The notes under the pieces: generated by a model
The model's input: the letters and a program-made list of their open reading frames with translations, nothing else
Told to the model about the DNA's origin: nothing
Databases searched by the model: none
Part shown: positions 1 to 8,145 of the stretch, one piece after another
Position numbering within the stretch: position 1 is the first letter of the stretch
Layout: each line of letters starts with the position of its first letter
Translations under genes and position numbers: made by a program
Assembly (NCBI GenBank): GCA_900550935.1
Contig: URUD01000022.1
Location: 1 to 45,652 of the forward strand
Length of the DNA stretch: 45,652 bases
DNA from: an uncultured Roseburia sp.
GTDB lineage: Bacteria > Bacillota > Clostridia > Lachnospirales > Lachnospiraceae
Direction of reading: 5' to 3'

Positions 1-452
1 TTTAATACATAAGGGATTGCTCCGATATGGTCCTCATGTCCATGGGTAATGAAAAATCCCTTTACTTTGTCGATGTTATCTTTTAAATATGTGACATCCG
101 GAATGACAAGGTCGATACCGTACATATCGTCTTCCGGGAAAGAGAGTCCGCAGTCTACTACTACTATACTGTCTTCATACTCAAAAGCTGTAATATTCAT
201 TCCAATCTGCTCCAGACCACCAAGTGGAATGATCTTCAGCTTTGAAGTTTTTTCTTTCTTCAATCCTTTACCTCCATTATTATTTTTTTTCCGCTCGCTA
301 TATTTTTTATCATTTGCCTTGACTTCTTTACTGGTTTTTGTCTTTGTTCTTCCAGTCGTTCTCGTCTTGCGCACTTCTTTTTTTTCTTCCGTTTTTACTT
401 CGTCTGTTTTTACTTCTTTTATTTCTTCCATTTTCAGTTCTTCGTTTTTCAT
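1..452 (-). CDS. rnj: Ribonuclease J, N-terminal part (cut by window edge)
   Basis: RNase J is a metallo-beta-lactamase/beta-CASP ribonuclease with 5'-exo and endonuclease activity in mRNA decay and rRNA processing. Only the first ~150 codons are present; the gene runs off the left edge. After a ~63-residue lysine/glutamate-rich, probably disordered tail the fold begins with KIIPLGGLEQIGMN, and the zinc-ligand motif HGHEDHIGAIPY lies just before the edge. Two starts are possible. ATG at 452 lies 4 bases beyond the upstream stop but has a weak ribosome site. TTG at 263 is preceded by GGAGG (271-275) at a 7-base spacing and would remove the charged tail. It is the last visible gene of the ireB-ruvX-DUF1292 operon. 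Confidence 0.9.
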   Translation of the reverse strand, partial: MKNEELKMEEIKEVKTDEVKTEEKKEVRKTRTTGRTKTKTSKEVKANDKKYSERKKNNNGGKGLKKEKTSKLKIIPLGGLEQIGMNITAFEYEDSIVVVDCGLSFPEDDMYGIDLVIPDVTYLKDNIDKVKGFFITHGHEDHIGAIPYVL

Positions 453-456
453 TTCA

Positions 457-720
457 TTATCTTTCGTACTCAATGTCCGTATCCTCAACTAATTCCGCAA
501 ATATTTTTCCAACTGCAGCTAACTCGGTATCATCTTCTACCATCTCGTAGCAGACTTCCTCGCCCTCTGCGGCAACTTCTTTTAAGAGATAGGCATCGCA
601 GTCGCCGTCCTCTTCCTCTGTAGCAAGAAGATACCGCATTCCGTTCACCTGAGTCTCTTCCAATACAAAAAGAGAGATCTCTTCTTTTGTATCAGGATCT
701 ACAAATGTTACTTTTTCCAT
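457..720 (-). CDS. DUF1292 family small acidic protein (YrzB-like)
   Basis: An 87-residue, strongly acidic, soluble protein with no signal peptide or membrane segment. The pattern FVDPDTKEEISLFVLEETQVNGMRYLL, followed by a Glu/Asp-rich stretch and a YLLKE motif, is that of the DUF1292 family (YrzB in Bacillus). The biochemical role is unknown. The order ireB, ruvX, DUF1292 is conserved across Firmicutes, which supports the call and points to a housekeeping role. It lies 49 bases downstream of ruvX and ends only 4 bases before the first possible start of RNase J, so the genes are very likely co-transcribed. Confidence 0.85.
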   Translation of the reverse strand: MEKVTFVDPDTKEEISLFVLEETQVNGMRYLLATEEEDGDCDAYLLKEVAAEGEEVCYEMVEDDTELAAVGKIFAELVEDTDIEYER

Positions 721-769
721 TTACCTTTCATTTCCTTCCGTTCCTATTTGATTTGCCCATGTTTTTGCA

Positions 770-1204
770 TTAAGCATCCTTATGGTATGAAAGATAGTCC
801 AGATATCCCTGTAAAATAAAAACAGCCGCAATCTCATCCACATACTTCTTGCGGTCTTCTCTCCGGATACCAGACTCCATCATATGCTTATCTGCTGAAA
901 CTGTCGTCAGACGCTCATCCCAAAGTACTACTTCAAGCCCCGTACGTCTCTCCAACATTTCTTTAAACTCTTTCGTCTTTTCGCAACGCTCTCCCTCTGA
1001 ATTATTCATATTTTTCGGGAAACCAAGCACAATACGCTCCACCTGATATTCTGTTATGATCTGTTCAATCCGCGCTAACGTTTGGCGCAGTTTATTAGGA
1101 GACTGGCGTCTTACGATTTCCAGTCCCTGTGCTGTCAACAACAGCTCGTCACTGACTGCCACACCGACAGTCTTCGAGCCAAAATCCAATCCTAAAATCC
1201 GCAT
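770..1204 (-). CDS. ruvX: Putative pre-16S rRNA nuclease / Holliday junction resolvase, YqgF/RuvX family
   Basis: A 144-residue protein with an RNase H-like fold. The N-terminus MRILGLDFGSKTVGVAVSD carries the first catalytic Asp (Asp7). IVLGFPKNMNNS and the later LWDERLTT motif (second acidic residue) are family hallmarks, and VDEIAAVFILQGYL near the C-terminus carries the last acidic residue. Homologues mature the 5' end of 16S rRNA, and some have been proposed to resolve Holliday junctions. The start lies 13 bases downstream of the ireB stop. Length is typical of the family. Confidence 0.95.
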   Translation of the reverse strand: MRILGLDFGSKTVGVAVSDELLLTAQGLEIVRRQSPNKLRQTLARIEQIITEYQVERIVLGFPKNMNNSEGERCEKTKEFKEMLERRTGLEVVLWDERLTTVSADKHMMESGIRREDRKKYVDEIAAVFILQGYLDYLSYHKDA

Positions 1205-1217
1205 ACTCTCTCCGTCA

Positions 1218-1481
1218 CTACGCCCAACGATTGTTTTTGATATAAGATTTTAATATCTCTTCTACCAATTCGTCACGCTCTACCTTCATAATCAGGCTTC
1301 TTGCATTATTATGGCTGGTAATATAAGTAGGATCTCCAGACATAATATATCCAACAATCTGATTTACCGGATTATAGCCTTTCTCACTCAGTGCATGGTA
1401 TACGATCTCCAAGATATCGCCCACTTTGAGTTCCGGTTCTTTTTCCACTTTAAAATACTGTGTATTATTGATATTCTGCAT
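1218..1481 (-). CDS. ireB: IreB family regulatory phosphoprotein (UPF0297/DUF965)
   Basis: Read from ATG 1481 this is an 87-residue protein. The block ALSEKGYNPVNQIVGYIMSG, then DPTYITSHNNARSLI and ERDELVEEILKSYI, is diagnostic of the IreB family. In Enterococcus IreB is a substrate of the Ser/Thr kinase IreK and modulates cephalosporin resistance; elsewhere its role is unclear. An ATG further upstream (1514) would add 11 residues without family similarity, whereas ATG 1481 has AAGGG about 10 bases upstream, so 1481 is preferred. First gene of the ireB-ruvX-DUF1292-RNase J operon, with a recognisable promoter directly upstream. Confidence 0.92.
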   Translation of the reverse strand: MQNINNTQYFKVEKEPELKVGDILEIVYHALSEKGYNPVNQIVGYIMSGDPTYITSHNNARSLIMKVERDELVEEILKSYIKNNRWA

Positions 1482-1525
1482 ATTTGTCACGCCCTTATAC
1501 CTGCTTAAAAGCATTGCTGTATATT

Positions 1526-1554
1526 ATTCTAATATAGTTTGTCCTAAAATTCAA
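1526..1554 (-). promoter_or_regulatory. Sigma-A promoter of the ireB operon
   Basis: On the minus strand TTGAAT (1554-1549), a 17-base spacer and TAGAAT (1531-1526). The -35 element overlaps the last codons of mtaB, so the operon may be transcribed independently of mtaB. The downstream start is ireB at 1481. Confidence 0.6.
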
Positions 1555-2869
1555 CCATAAGTTCAAGAACTCCATCCGTCAGTTGTCCTTTGATGGTCCC
1601 TGTCACAAACTGATTTGCAAGATTTTCCTTCGTCTCCACCGCTACCTTGACATACTCTTTCGTGTATCCGGTAAAGTAGGTTTTTCCGTTCCATTCCATC
1701 GCTTCTTCCAAAAGCACGGTCACCTGTTTTTCCACATAATCCATGCGAAACTGGTCTGACATTTTCTTCTCCAGCTCCAAAAGGATGGCACTTCGTCTGG
1801 TCTTTTCCTGCTCGTCTACCTGATCCGGCATCACTGCCGCTTTCGTTCCCTCTCTCTTCGAATATTTAAAGATGTGCATTTCATAAAAATGGATCCGCTC
1901 CAAATATTCCCTTGTCATCTGAAACTCTTCTTCTGTCTCGCCCGGGAAACCTACGATCACATCCGTGGTGATCGCCGGATGGGAAAAATATTTCCGCAGT
2001 AACGCACAGCCTGCCTCGTATTCTTTGGTATCGTAACGGCGATTCATTCTTTTTAACACTGTATCGCAGCCACTCTGTAAGGAAAGATGGAAATGTGGAC
2101 AGATCTTTTCCAGTTCCGATAAGCGTTTTACAAAATCCTCGGTCACGATCCGAGGCTCCAGACTGCCCAGTCTGATGCGTTTGATCTGCTCTACGCCATG
2201 CACCAGTTCGATCAGATGTAACAGATCATCTCCGGTGTCTACTCCGTAAGAGCTCAGATGGATCCCGGTAAGCACTACCTCCTGATATCCATGCGCCGCC
2301 AGCCGCTCCACTTCTGCCAGAACATCTTCTGCCTTTCTGCTTCTGACCCTGCCTCTTGCAAATGGGATGATACAGTAACTGCAGAACTGGTTGCATCCAT
2401 CCTGCACTTTTAAGAACGCTCTGGTATGTTCCGCGGTCTTCTCCAGATGAAGCTCCTCGTAATCCTGTTTGACATGGTTGATATCAACCACTTCATTTAC
2501 TTTTTCAGTTTCATTTCCCTGCCTCTTTTTCTCATATGCTTCGATTGCATCAAGCAGCATATGTTTTTTATTATTTCCGATTACAATATCGATGCTTTCA
2601 TCTAATGCTGCTTCATCCTCTTTTGTCTGTACATAACATCCTGCTGCAATCACAATCGCCTCCGGATTCGTCTTTTTTGCTTTGTGAAGCATCTGTCTGG
2701 ATTTACGGTCAGCCATGTTCGTTACGGAGCAGGTATTGATCACATAAACATCTGCCCTTTCATGGAACGGCACGATCTCATAGCCTGCCTGTTCCAAGAT
2801 CTGCTGCATGGCTTCTGTCTCGTATGCGTTCACTTTACATCCCAGATTATGTAACGCCGCTTTTTTCAT
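1544..2869 (-). CDS. mtaB: tRNA t6A37 methylthiotransferase MtaB (YqeV)
   Basis: Radical-SAM enzyme that converts N6-threonylcarbamoyladenosine at position 37 of tRNA to the 2-methylthio derivative. The 441-residue protein has the three-part family architecture. An N-terminal UPF0004 domain carries the cluster cysteines Cys11, Cys47 and Cys78. A radical-SAM core has the motif CNQFCSYC (Cys159, Cys163, Cys166). A C-terminal TRAM-like domain occupies roughly residues 380-441. The opening LHNLGCKVNAYE is typical of MtaB rather than MiaB or RimO. ATG 2869 has GGAGGG five bases upstream. The gene is divergent from the HPr-like gene, sharing an 89-base intergenic region. Confidence 0.95.
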   Translation of the reverse strand: MKKAALHNLGCKVNAYETEAMQQILEQAGYEIVPFHERADVYVINTCSVTNMADRKSRQMLHKAKKTNPEAIVIAAGCYVQTKEDEAALDESIDIVIGNNKKHMLLDAIEAYEKKRQGNETEKVNEVVDINHVKQDYEELHLEKTAEHTRAFLKVQDGCNQFCSYCIIPFARGRVRSRKAEDVLAEVERLAAHGYQEVVLTGIHLSSYGVDTGDDLLHLIELVHGVEQIKRIRLGSLEPRIVTEDFVKRLSELEKICPHFHLSLQSGCDTVLKRMNRRYDTKEYEAGCALLRKYFSHPAITTDVIVGFPGETEEEFQMTREYLERIHFYEMHIFKYSKREGTKAAVMPDQVDEQEKTRRSAILLELEKKMSDQFRMDYVEKQVTVLLEEAMEWNGKTYFTGYTKEYVKVAVETKENLANQFVTGTIKGQLTDGVLELMVEF

Positions 2870-2888
2870 TTCATCCCTCCATTTACTG

Positions 2889-2917
2889 TTGACTTTTCCA
2901 TAAAAAACCTTTAGTAT
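2889..2917 (+). promoter_or_regulatory. Sigma-A promoter of the HPr-like gene
   Basis: TTGACT (2889-2894), 17-base spacer, TAGTAT (2912-2917), followed by AAGGAGG (2943-2949) nine bases before ATG 2959. It lies in the divergent mtaB/HPr intergenic region. Confidence 0.65.
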
Positions 2918-2958
2918 AAAAGTAACTTGATTAGTTAATCTTAAGGAGGTTTTTCGCT

Positions 2959-3189
2959 ATGAAAACAGTACAGATTTCTTTAAATTCCATCGACAAAGTA
3001 AAATCCTTTGTCAACGCTATTACACAGTATGAATTTGATTTCGATTTAATCTCTGGAAGATACGTGATCGATGCAAAATCTATCATGGGTATCTTCAGCT
3101 TAGATTTATCCAAACCAATCGATTTAGCAATCCATGCTGAGAGCAATATCGATGAGATTATGGAAACATTAAAACCATATTTAATCTAA
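2959..3189 (+). CDS. HPr/Crh-like protein lacking the phosphocarrier histidine
   Basis: A 76-residue protein with the HPr fold pattern. The motif AKSIMGIFSLDL corresponds to the KSIMGVM helix of HPr and retains the regulatory serine (here Ser41, equivalent to Ser46). In the N-terminal region, where HPr has GLHARPA with His15, this protein reads SIDKVKSFVNA, with no histidine. The only His is residue 59. It therefore cannot act as a PTS phosphocarrier, but might be a target of HPr kinase, as Bacillus Crh is. It is monocistronic, with its own promoter, a strong ribosome site (AAGGAGG) and a terminator at 3207-3243. Family membership is fairly certain; a Crh-like function is inference. Confidence 0.8.
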   Translation: MKTVQISLNSIDKVKSFVNAITQYEFDFDLISGRYVIDAKSIMGIFSLDLSKPIDLAIHAESNIDEIMETLKPYLI

Positions 3190-3206
3190 TGATTTTGTAT
3201 TTCCAG

Positions 3207-3243
3207 AAAAAGCCACAGATTTTCATCTGTGGTTTTTCTTTTT
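3207..3243. terminator. Bidirectional Rho-independent terminator between the HPr-like gene and thiI
   Basis: Stem CCACAGAT (3213-3220), loop TTTC, ATCTGTGG (3225-3232), with A-runs on the left and T-runs on the right so that both strands give a U tract. It lies between two convergent genes. Confidence 0.85.
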
Positions 3244-3324
3244 CTCTTTTTATTCACGCAATATACATACTGTGTGATGCATACTGCGCGATATTTCTCA
3301 TTTCTGCATGAAGTGACGCATCGC

Positions 3325-4506
3325 TTATGCTTCGATGCGGATCACTTCTACGGTATCGATTGCTTCCTGCATCAGGGCATCGATCTTTTCATCTAATTTC
3401 TTCTCATCATTGTGAATGACATTCAGACTTGGTTTTGTCACCGGATGTTTTGCCACGAAGATTGTACAGCAATCCTCATATGGTAAAATTGAAGTCTCAT
3501 AGGCATCGATCTTTTCTGAGATTTCAACGATCTCCTGTTTATCAAATCCAATCAACGGACGGTATACCGGCATCGTACACACTTCATTGGTTGCAGCTAA
3601 AGACTGCATGGTCTGGCTTGCAACCTGTCCGATGCTCTCTCCTGTGATCAGTCCCAGGCATTTATTTTCTTTTGCAAAATGCTCTGCCAGCTTCATCATA
3701 TAACGACGCATAATGATTGTCAGTTCCTCATGCGGACACTGCTCATAAATGTAGAGCTGGATATCGGTAAAGTTGACCACATGAAGCTGGATCGGTCCGG
3801 AATATTTTGCGACGATCTTTGCCAGATCAATCACTTTCTGTTTTGCACGCTCTGAGGTATATGGCGGTGCATGGAAATAAGTTGCATCAATGCAGACACC
3901 TCTTTTGGCAATCATATAACCTGCAACCGGACTGTCGATTCCCCCGGAAAGTAAAAGCATTGCTTTTCCATTTGTGCCAACCGGCATACCTCCCGGTCCC
4001 GGGATTACAGTAGAGTACAGATTGATCTGGCTACGGATCTCAATGTTGATCATAACGTCCGGATGATGCACATCTACTTTTAATTCCAGATATGCCTCTA
4101 AAAGTTTCTCTCCAATCTTGGCGTTGATCTCCATCGATTCCAGTGGATAATTTTTTCTCGCACGTCTTGCATTTACCTTAAAGGTAAAGTTCTTATCCGG
4201 GTATGCCATATCAATGTAACGGATCACTTCTTCTGCAAGGCGGTCAAATCCTTCATCCTCTAATATGACAACCGGACAGATACCGACAATACCAAAGACA
4301 CATTTCAGTGCCTCGATCGCCTCATCATAATCAAATTCTCCCTCGGTCTCCACATAGATACGTCCCTGCTCTTTGCGGATGCGGAATGTGCCATCTACCT
4401 TTTTCAATGCCTGGTTCATCTGGCTGACCAGTGCATCCTCAAACAGATAACGGTTTTTTCCCTTGATCGCAATTTCTGCATATTTAATTAAAAATGCTTT
4501 ATACAT
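3325..4506 (-). CDS. thiI: tRNA 4-thiouridine synthetase ThiI
   Basis: ThiI adenylates U8 of tRNA and inserts sulfur received from a cysteine desulfurase; it also feeds thiamine thiazole synthesis in some bacteria. The protein is 393 residues from ATG 4506, chosen because GGAGGA sits just upstream at the usual spacing; an in-frame ATG 21 bases further up (4527) lacks this. It has a ferredoxin-like/THUMP region (about residues 60-165) and a PP-loop ATP pyrophosphatase domain with SGGIDS at 187-192. It lacks the C-terminal rhodanese domain of the Escherichia coli enzyme, as do Bacillus-type ThiI proteins. The directly upstream nifS ends 21 bases away and is the expected sulfur donor. Confidence 0.95.
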   Translation of the reverse strand: MYKAFLIKYAEIAIKGKNRYLFEDALVSQMNQALKKVDGTFRIRKEQGRIYVETEGEFDYDEAIEALKCVFGIVGICPVVILEDEGFDRLAEEVIRYIDMAYPDKNFTFKVNARRARKNYPLESMEINAKIGEKLLEAYLELKVDVHHPDVMINIEIRSQINLYSTVIPGPGGMPVGTNGKAMLLLSGGIDSPVAGYMIAKRGVCIDATYFHAPPYTSERAKQKVIDLAKIVAKYSGPIQLHVVNFTDIQLYIYEQCPHEELTIIMRRYMMKLAEHFAKENKCLGLITGESIGQVASQTMQSLAATNEVCTMPVYRPLIGFDKQEIVEISEKIDAYETSILPYEDCCTIFVAKHPVTKPSLNVIHNDEKKLDEKIDALMQEAIDTVEVIRIEA

Positions 4507-4527
4507 AATTTCCTCCATAAAAGCCAT

Positions 4528-5682
4528 TTAATGGCGTGTAAACTTTCTGCGGAACGGCACGATCTCTTTTAATGCCGCAATCGCATAATCAATCTCTTCC
4601 GGTGTCGTCTCTGCACAGAAACTGAAACGGATCGTACTCTCTAACCGGTCTTTTGACAGACCGATTCCCTGTAATGTCTTACTCGGTGCCGGTTTATTGG
4701 AAGAACAGGCACTTCCCGCCGAAACATAGATTTCTTTTTCCTCTAAGGAATGTAATAATACTTCACTCCGCACCCCGGGGATCGTCACACTGACGATATG
4801 TGGTGCTGAATCACGTCCTGTCTTTCCATTTATGGTCACATCCTCGATCTGTGTCACCCCTTCAATGAAACGGCTTTTCATCTCATAGAGATGATCGATC
4901 TTTTCTTCAAAATCCGTATAGATTTCTTCTGCCGCTACACCAAGTGCTGCCGCCGCTGGTACATTTTCGGTTCCGGAACGCATTCCTTTTTGCTGTCCAC
5001 CGCCAAATAAGATCGGTTTTATCTTTGTTTTATCCTTTACATACAAAAAACCGGAACCTTTGGGTCCGTGTATCTTATGTCCGCTGACCGATAACAGATC
5101 AATGCCCATCTTCTTTGGATAAATACGATATTTTCCATATGCCTGGATCGCATCGACATGCAACAGGGTTTTCGGATTTTTCGCTTTTACGATCTTTGCT
5201 GCTTCCTCGATCGGCTCTACTGCACCGATCTCATTGTTTACCATCATAAGTGAAACCAGGATCGTATCTTCCCGCACCGCTTCCTGTAACTGCTCCAGTG
5301 AGATCAATCCGTCATGGTCTGTTTTCAGGTAAGTAATCTCAAATCCCTGCTCCTCTAAATATGCCATAACAGCCGATACCGAAGCATGTTCGATCGCAGT
5401 CGTAATGATATGGTTTCCTGCACGTTTATTGGCAAGTGCCGTTCCAATGATCGCCAGATTGTTGGATTCGGTTCCACCTGATGTAAAATAGATCTCTTTT
5501 TCCTCTGCTTTTAATGTTTTGGCGATCTGTTCTTTTGCTCTGCGGATATACCCTTCCGCAACCATTCCCATGGTATGGAGCGAGGACGGATTTCCGTAAT
5601 CCTCCATCAGAACCTTTACCATGATATCCCGCGCCCGCTCACTGCAGCGGGTCGTCGCTGAATTATCTAAATATGCCTGCAT
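4528..5682 (-). CDS. nifS: Cysteine desulfurase, NifS/IscS family
   Basis: PLP enzyme releasing sulfur from L-cysteine as a persulfide. The 384-residue sequence shows the family signature: YLDNSATTR at the start, FTSGGTESNN (67-75), the conserved His100, the PLP lysine in SGHKIHGPKG (Lys203), and the catalytic cysteine in SAGSACSSNK (Cys326). The short active-site loop fits the NifZ/IscS-type partner of ThiI. It is followed after 21 bases by thiI, a pairing common in Firmicutes that indicates dedicated sulfur delivery to tRNA s4U8. Confidence 0.95.
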   Translation of the reverse strand: MQAYLDNSATTRCSERARDIMVKVLMEDYGNPSSLHTMGMVAEGYIRRAKEQIAKTLKAEEKEIYFTSGGTESNNLAIIGTALANKRAGNHIITTAIEHASVSAVMAYLEEQGFEITYLKTDHDGLISLEQLQEAVREDTILVSLMMVNNEIGAVEPIEEAAKIVKAKNPKTLLHVDAIQAYGKYRIYPKKMGIDLLSVSGHKIHGPKGSGFLYVKDKTKIKPILFGGGQQKGMRSGTENVPAAAALGVAAEEIYTDFEEKIDHLYEMKSRFIEGVTQIEDVTINGKTGRDSAPHIVSVTIPGVRSEVLLHSLEEKEIYVSAGSACSSNKPAPSKTLQGIGLSKDRLESTIRFSFCAETTPEEIDYAIAALKEIVPFRRKFTRH

Positions 5683-5700
5683 TCTTTTTCACTCTTTCTT

Positions 5701-6438
5701 TTATGAATCCAACTGATAGGTCAGGATCGACAGCATTGCAAGTCCCGCTGTCTCTGTCCGCAAAATGCGTCTTCCAAGGGATAACAGAGCCATGTCATGA
5801 CTTTTTGCCAGAGCGATCTCATCCTCTGCAAATCCACCCTCCGGTCCGATAAAAATACCGATAGACTGCCCCAGTCTGATGCCTTCCACCACGCTTCTTG
5901 TTGCCTCCATGCCACGTTCATTTTCATAAGGTACCAATACCACATCCAGCTGTGCTGCCAGAGAAATGGCATCCTCATAGCGCAGTGGCATCTCAACGGT
6001 CGGGATCAGACTGCGCTTTGACTGCTTTGCCGCACTTTTAGCGATCTCCTGCCAGCGTTTTACTTTATTTTCTGCCTTTTTTGCATCCAGTTTTACGACA
6101 CAGTTTTTCATTGCCACCGGAACGATCTGATAGGCACCAAGTTCAACTGCTTTCTGAATGATCAGCTCCATTTTGTCACTCTTTGGCAGTCCCTGAAACA
6201 GATAGATCTTGTTTGGCAGTTCGGTCCCCTCGGTCAGCTCTTCTACGATCTCTGCCCGCACCGACTCCTCCCGAAGTTCTGTAATACAGCAAAAATAATT
6301 TTTCCCATTTTCTGTGCTGACACGCACTTTTTCTCCCGGTTTCATACGAAGTACATTTTTTATGTGATTGACATCGCTGCCCTCGATCAGCACCTCGCCA
6401 TCCATCACCTGTGAATCATCGATAAAGAACTGATACAT
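5701..6438 (-). CDS. rsmE: 16S rRNA m3U1498 methyltransferase RsmE
   Basis: SPOUT-fold methyltransferase that methylates U1498 of 16S rRNA using S-adenosylmethionine. The N-terminal part (MYQFFIDDSQ, then HIKNVLRMKPGEKV) is the PUA-like RNA-binding domain. The C-terminal part has QGLPKSDKMELIIQKAVELG, IGPEGGF and LGRRILRTETAGLAML, the SAM-binding knot motifs. ATG 6438 is chosen (245 residues) because AGGAG precedes it; an ATG at 6459 would add seven non-family residues. It lies between prmA and nifS in a translation-related operon. Confidence 0.95.
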   Translation of the reverse strand: MYQFFIDDSQVMDGEVLIEGSDVNHIKNVLRMKPGEKVRVSTENGKNYFCCITELREESVRAEIVEELTEGTELPNKIYLFQGLPKSDKMELIIQKAVELGAYQIVPVAMKNCVVKLDAKKAENKVKRWQEIAKSAAKQSKRSLIPTVEMPLRYEDAISLAAQLDVVLVPYENERGMEATRSVVEGIRLGQSIGIFIGPEGGFAEDEIALAKSHDMALLSLGRRILRTETAGLAMLSILTYQLDS

Positions 6439-6483
6439 GTAACTCCTGCTAACCTCCATTCCAGAATCTTTACGCGATATTCT

Positions 6484-7446
6484 CTATTTGTCTTTGCGCG
6501 CTGTGATATTGACCCATTCGCCCTGATGGTTGATCTCCACTACAGTAAGTCCTGCCTTTTCAATCGCTTCTTTTACCGCATCTTCCTTGAAATCAATAAT
6601 TCCGGAGGTAATAAAATAGCCACCTTTTTTCAATCTTGCCGGAATCACCGGTGCCATCGGGATAATGACATCTGCAAGGATATTTGCCACCACAATGTCA
6701 TAACACTCTGTTCCGACTTTCTCCTGTAATTCGGTGTCATCGATCAGATTTCCAACATAGAAAGTTCCTTTTGAAAGGTCTAAATGATTGACCTGCATAT
6801 TGTCTCTCGTTGATGTCATGCAATCCGCATCCAGATCGGTTCCGACTACCTCGCTGGCACCCAGTTTCAATGCCACAATAGATAAAATTCCGCTTCCGCA
6901 TCCGACATCAAGTACTTTCGGTGTGTTCCCCGAAATGTATTTTAACAACTGGCGGATACAAAGCTGTGTTGTTTCATGCTTTCCGGTACCAAACGATACG
7001 CCCGGATCGATCTCGATCAGAAACTTGTCCTTATCCTCTTCTTTTAATTCTTCCCAGGTCGGTTTGATCAGAATGTCATCAATATAGAAAGAAGAAAAGA
7101 ATTTCTTCCAGTTATTGATCCAGTCCAGATCCTCGGTCTGATCCGATGTGATCACGCCGGTTCCGACGTCCACGATCTTACGCAGCTCTTCGAGTTCGGT
7201 CTTGACCTGTTTTAACAGCTCCGTGTAGTCCTCTCCATTGTCTTCCAGATAAAAACTGACATAGCTCACCCCATCATCCGGTGGCAGTTCCGGCAGAAAA
7301 TCGATAAACATATCTGCCTGATCCTGTTTGGATAACGGTATCTTATCCTCGATCTCTACACCCTCAATGCCCAGTTCCATCAACATGGAGCTCATGAAAT
7401 CTTCTGCTGCTGTTGTTGTTTCAATAGTATACTTATTCCACTTCAT
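6484..7446 (-). CDS. prmA: Ribosomal protein L11 methyltransferase PrmA
   Basis: Class I SAM-dependent methyltransferase acting on ribosomal protein L11. The 320-residue length is typical. It has an N-terminal substrate-recognition domain (MKWNKYTIETTTAAEDF, DWINNWKKFF), then the catalytic domain with DPGVSFGTGKHETTQLC, motif I VLDVGCGSGILSI, and IVVANILADVI. It is the first gene of prmA-rsmE-nifS-thiI, with a promoter about 65 bases upstream and divergent from luxS. Confidence 0.96.
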   Translation of the reverse strand: MKWNKYTIETTTAAEDFMSSMLMELGIEGVEIEDKIPLSKQDQADMFIDFLPELPPDDGVSYVSFYLEDNGEDYTELLKQVKTELEELRKIVDVGTGVITSDQTEDLDWINNWKKFFSSFYIDDILIKPTWEELKEEDKDKFLIEIDPGVSFGTGKHETTQLCIRQLLKYISGNTPKVLDVGCGSGILSIVALKLGASEVVGTDLDADCMTSTRDNMQVNHLDLSKGTFYVGNLIDDTELQEKVGTECYDIVVANILADVIIPMAPVIPARLKKGGYFITSGIIDFKEDAVKEAIEKAGLTVVEINHQGEWVNITARKDK

Positions 7447-7509
7447 ATATCTTCCTCATCTCATCTGTTATCGTTCACGCATTTCTCCGTTTACACATAG
7501 CTATGAGAC

Positions 7510-7538
7510 ATCATAACACATTCCTTTTATTTTTGCAA
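7510..7538 (-). promoter_or_regulatory. Sigma-A promoter of the prmA operon
   Basis: On the minus strand TTGCAA (7538-7533), 17-base spacer, TATGAT (7515-7510). It drives prmA-rsmE-nifS-thiI. Confidence 0.65.
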
Positions 7539-7575
7539 AAAAGATATTTTTTAACCCCATTTTTTGCCATAGCTC

Positions 7576-7604
7576 TTGCAACTGCTCCGTCTTTCTTCTA
7601 AAAT
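7576..7604 (+). promoter_or_regulatory. Sigma-A promoter of luxS
   Basis: TTGCAA (7576-7581), 17-base spacer, TAAAAT (7599-7604). The ribosome site AGGAGG (7636-7641) and ATG 7647 follow. No riboswitch-like fold was recognised in the short leader. Confidence 0.65.
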
Positions 7605-7646
7605 AGAGTTCAGTACAACGATTATTTATCATTACAGGAGGATACC

Positions 7647-8126
7647 ATGGAGAAAATTGCAAGTTTTACCATTGACCACATAAAATTACAGCCGGGCGTT
7701 TATGTATCAAGAAAAGATCAGGTAGGTGCTGAGACGATTACCACTTTCGATCTGCGTATGACATCCCCAAATGAGGAACCGGTCATGAATACCGCCGAGA
7801 TGCACACCATCGAACACCTCGCAGCCACTTTTTTAAGAAATCATCCTGTTTACAAGGACAAGACCATCTACTTTGGTCCGATGGGATGCCGTACCGGTTT
7901 CTATCTGCTTTTAGCCGGCGATTATGAATCCAAAGACATTGTTCCGCTTATGATCGAATTGTTTGAATTTATCCGCGACTTTAAGGGCGATGTACCTGGT
8001 GCTTCTCCAAAAGACTGTGGAAATTATCTGGATATGAATTTAGGCATGGCAAACTATCTCGCCAACCGTTATTTAAAGCAGACGTTATATCACATTGATG
8101 AGGCGCGTCTGATCTATCCGGCATAA
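7647..8126 (+). CDS. luxS: S-ribosylhomocysteine lyase LuxS
   Basis: Cleaves S-ribosylhomocysteine to homocysteine and DPD, the precursor of autoinducer-2, in the activated methyl cycle. The 159-residue protein has the HTIEH metal motif (His53, His57) and the third metal ligand in PKDCGNY (Cys124). The catalytic cysteine is in GPMGCRTGFYL (Cys81), and PGASPKDCGNYLDMNL is highly characteristic. It is a single-gene unit with its own promoter and a strong terminator. No methionine-cycle neighbour is in the window. Confidence 0.98.
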   Translation: MEKIASFTIDHIKLQPGVYVSRKDQVGAETITTFDLRMTSPNEEPVMNTAEMHTIEHLAATFLRNHPVYKDKTIYFGPMGCRTGFYLLLAGDYESKDIVPLMIELFEFIRDFKGDVPGASPKDCGNYLDMNLGMANYLANRYLKQTLYHIDEARLIYPA

Positions 8127-8145
8127 AATTTTATTCTGAGAATCC

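Noticed and set aside
49..492. 147-codon plus-strand Phe/Ser-rich open frame
   Set aside because: Complement of the Lys/Glu-rich RNase J tail; the apparent hydrophobic protein is an artefact.
2931..3146. Minus-strand open frame opposite the HPr-like gene
   Set aside because: No ribosome site and no family similarity; the plus-strand gene has promoter, ribosome site and terminator.
7605..7646. Possible SAM or SAH riboswitch before luxS
   Set aside because: The leader between promoter and start is only about 40 bases, too short for known SAM/SAH riboswitches.
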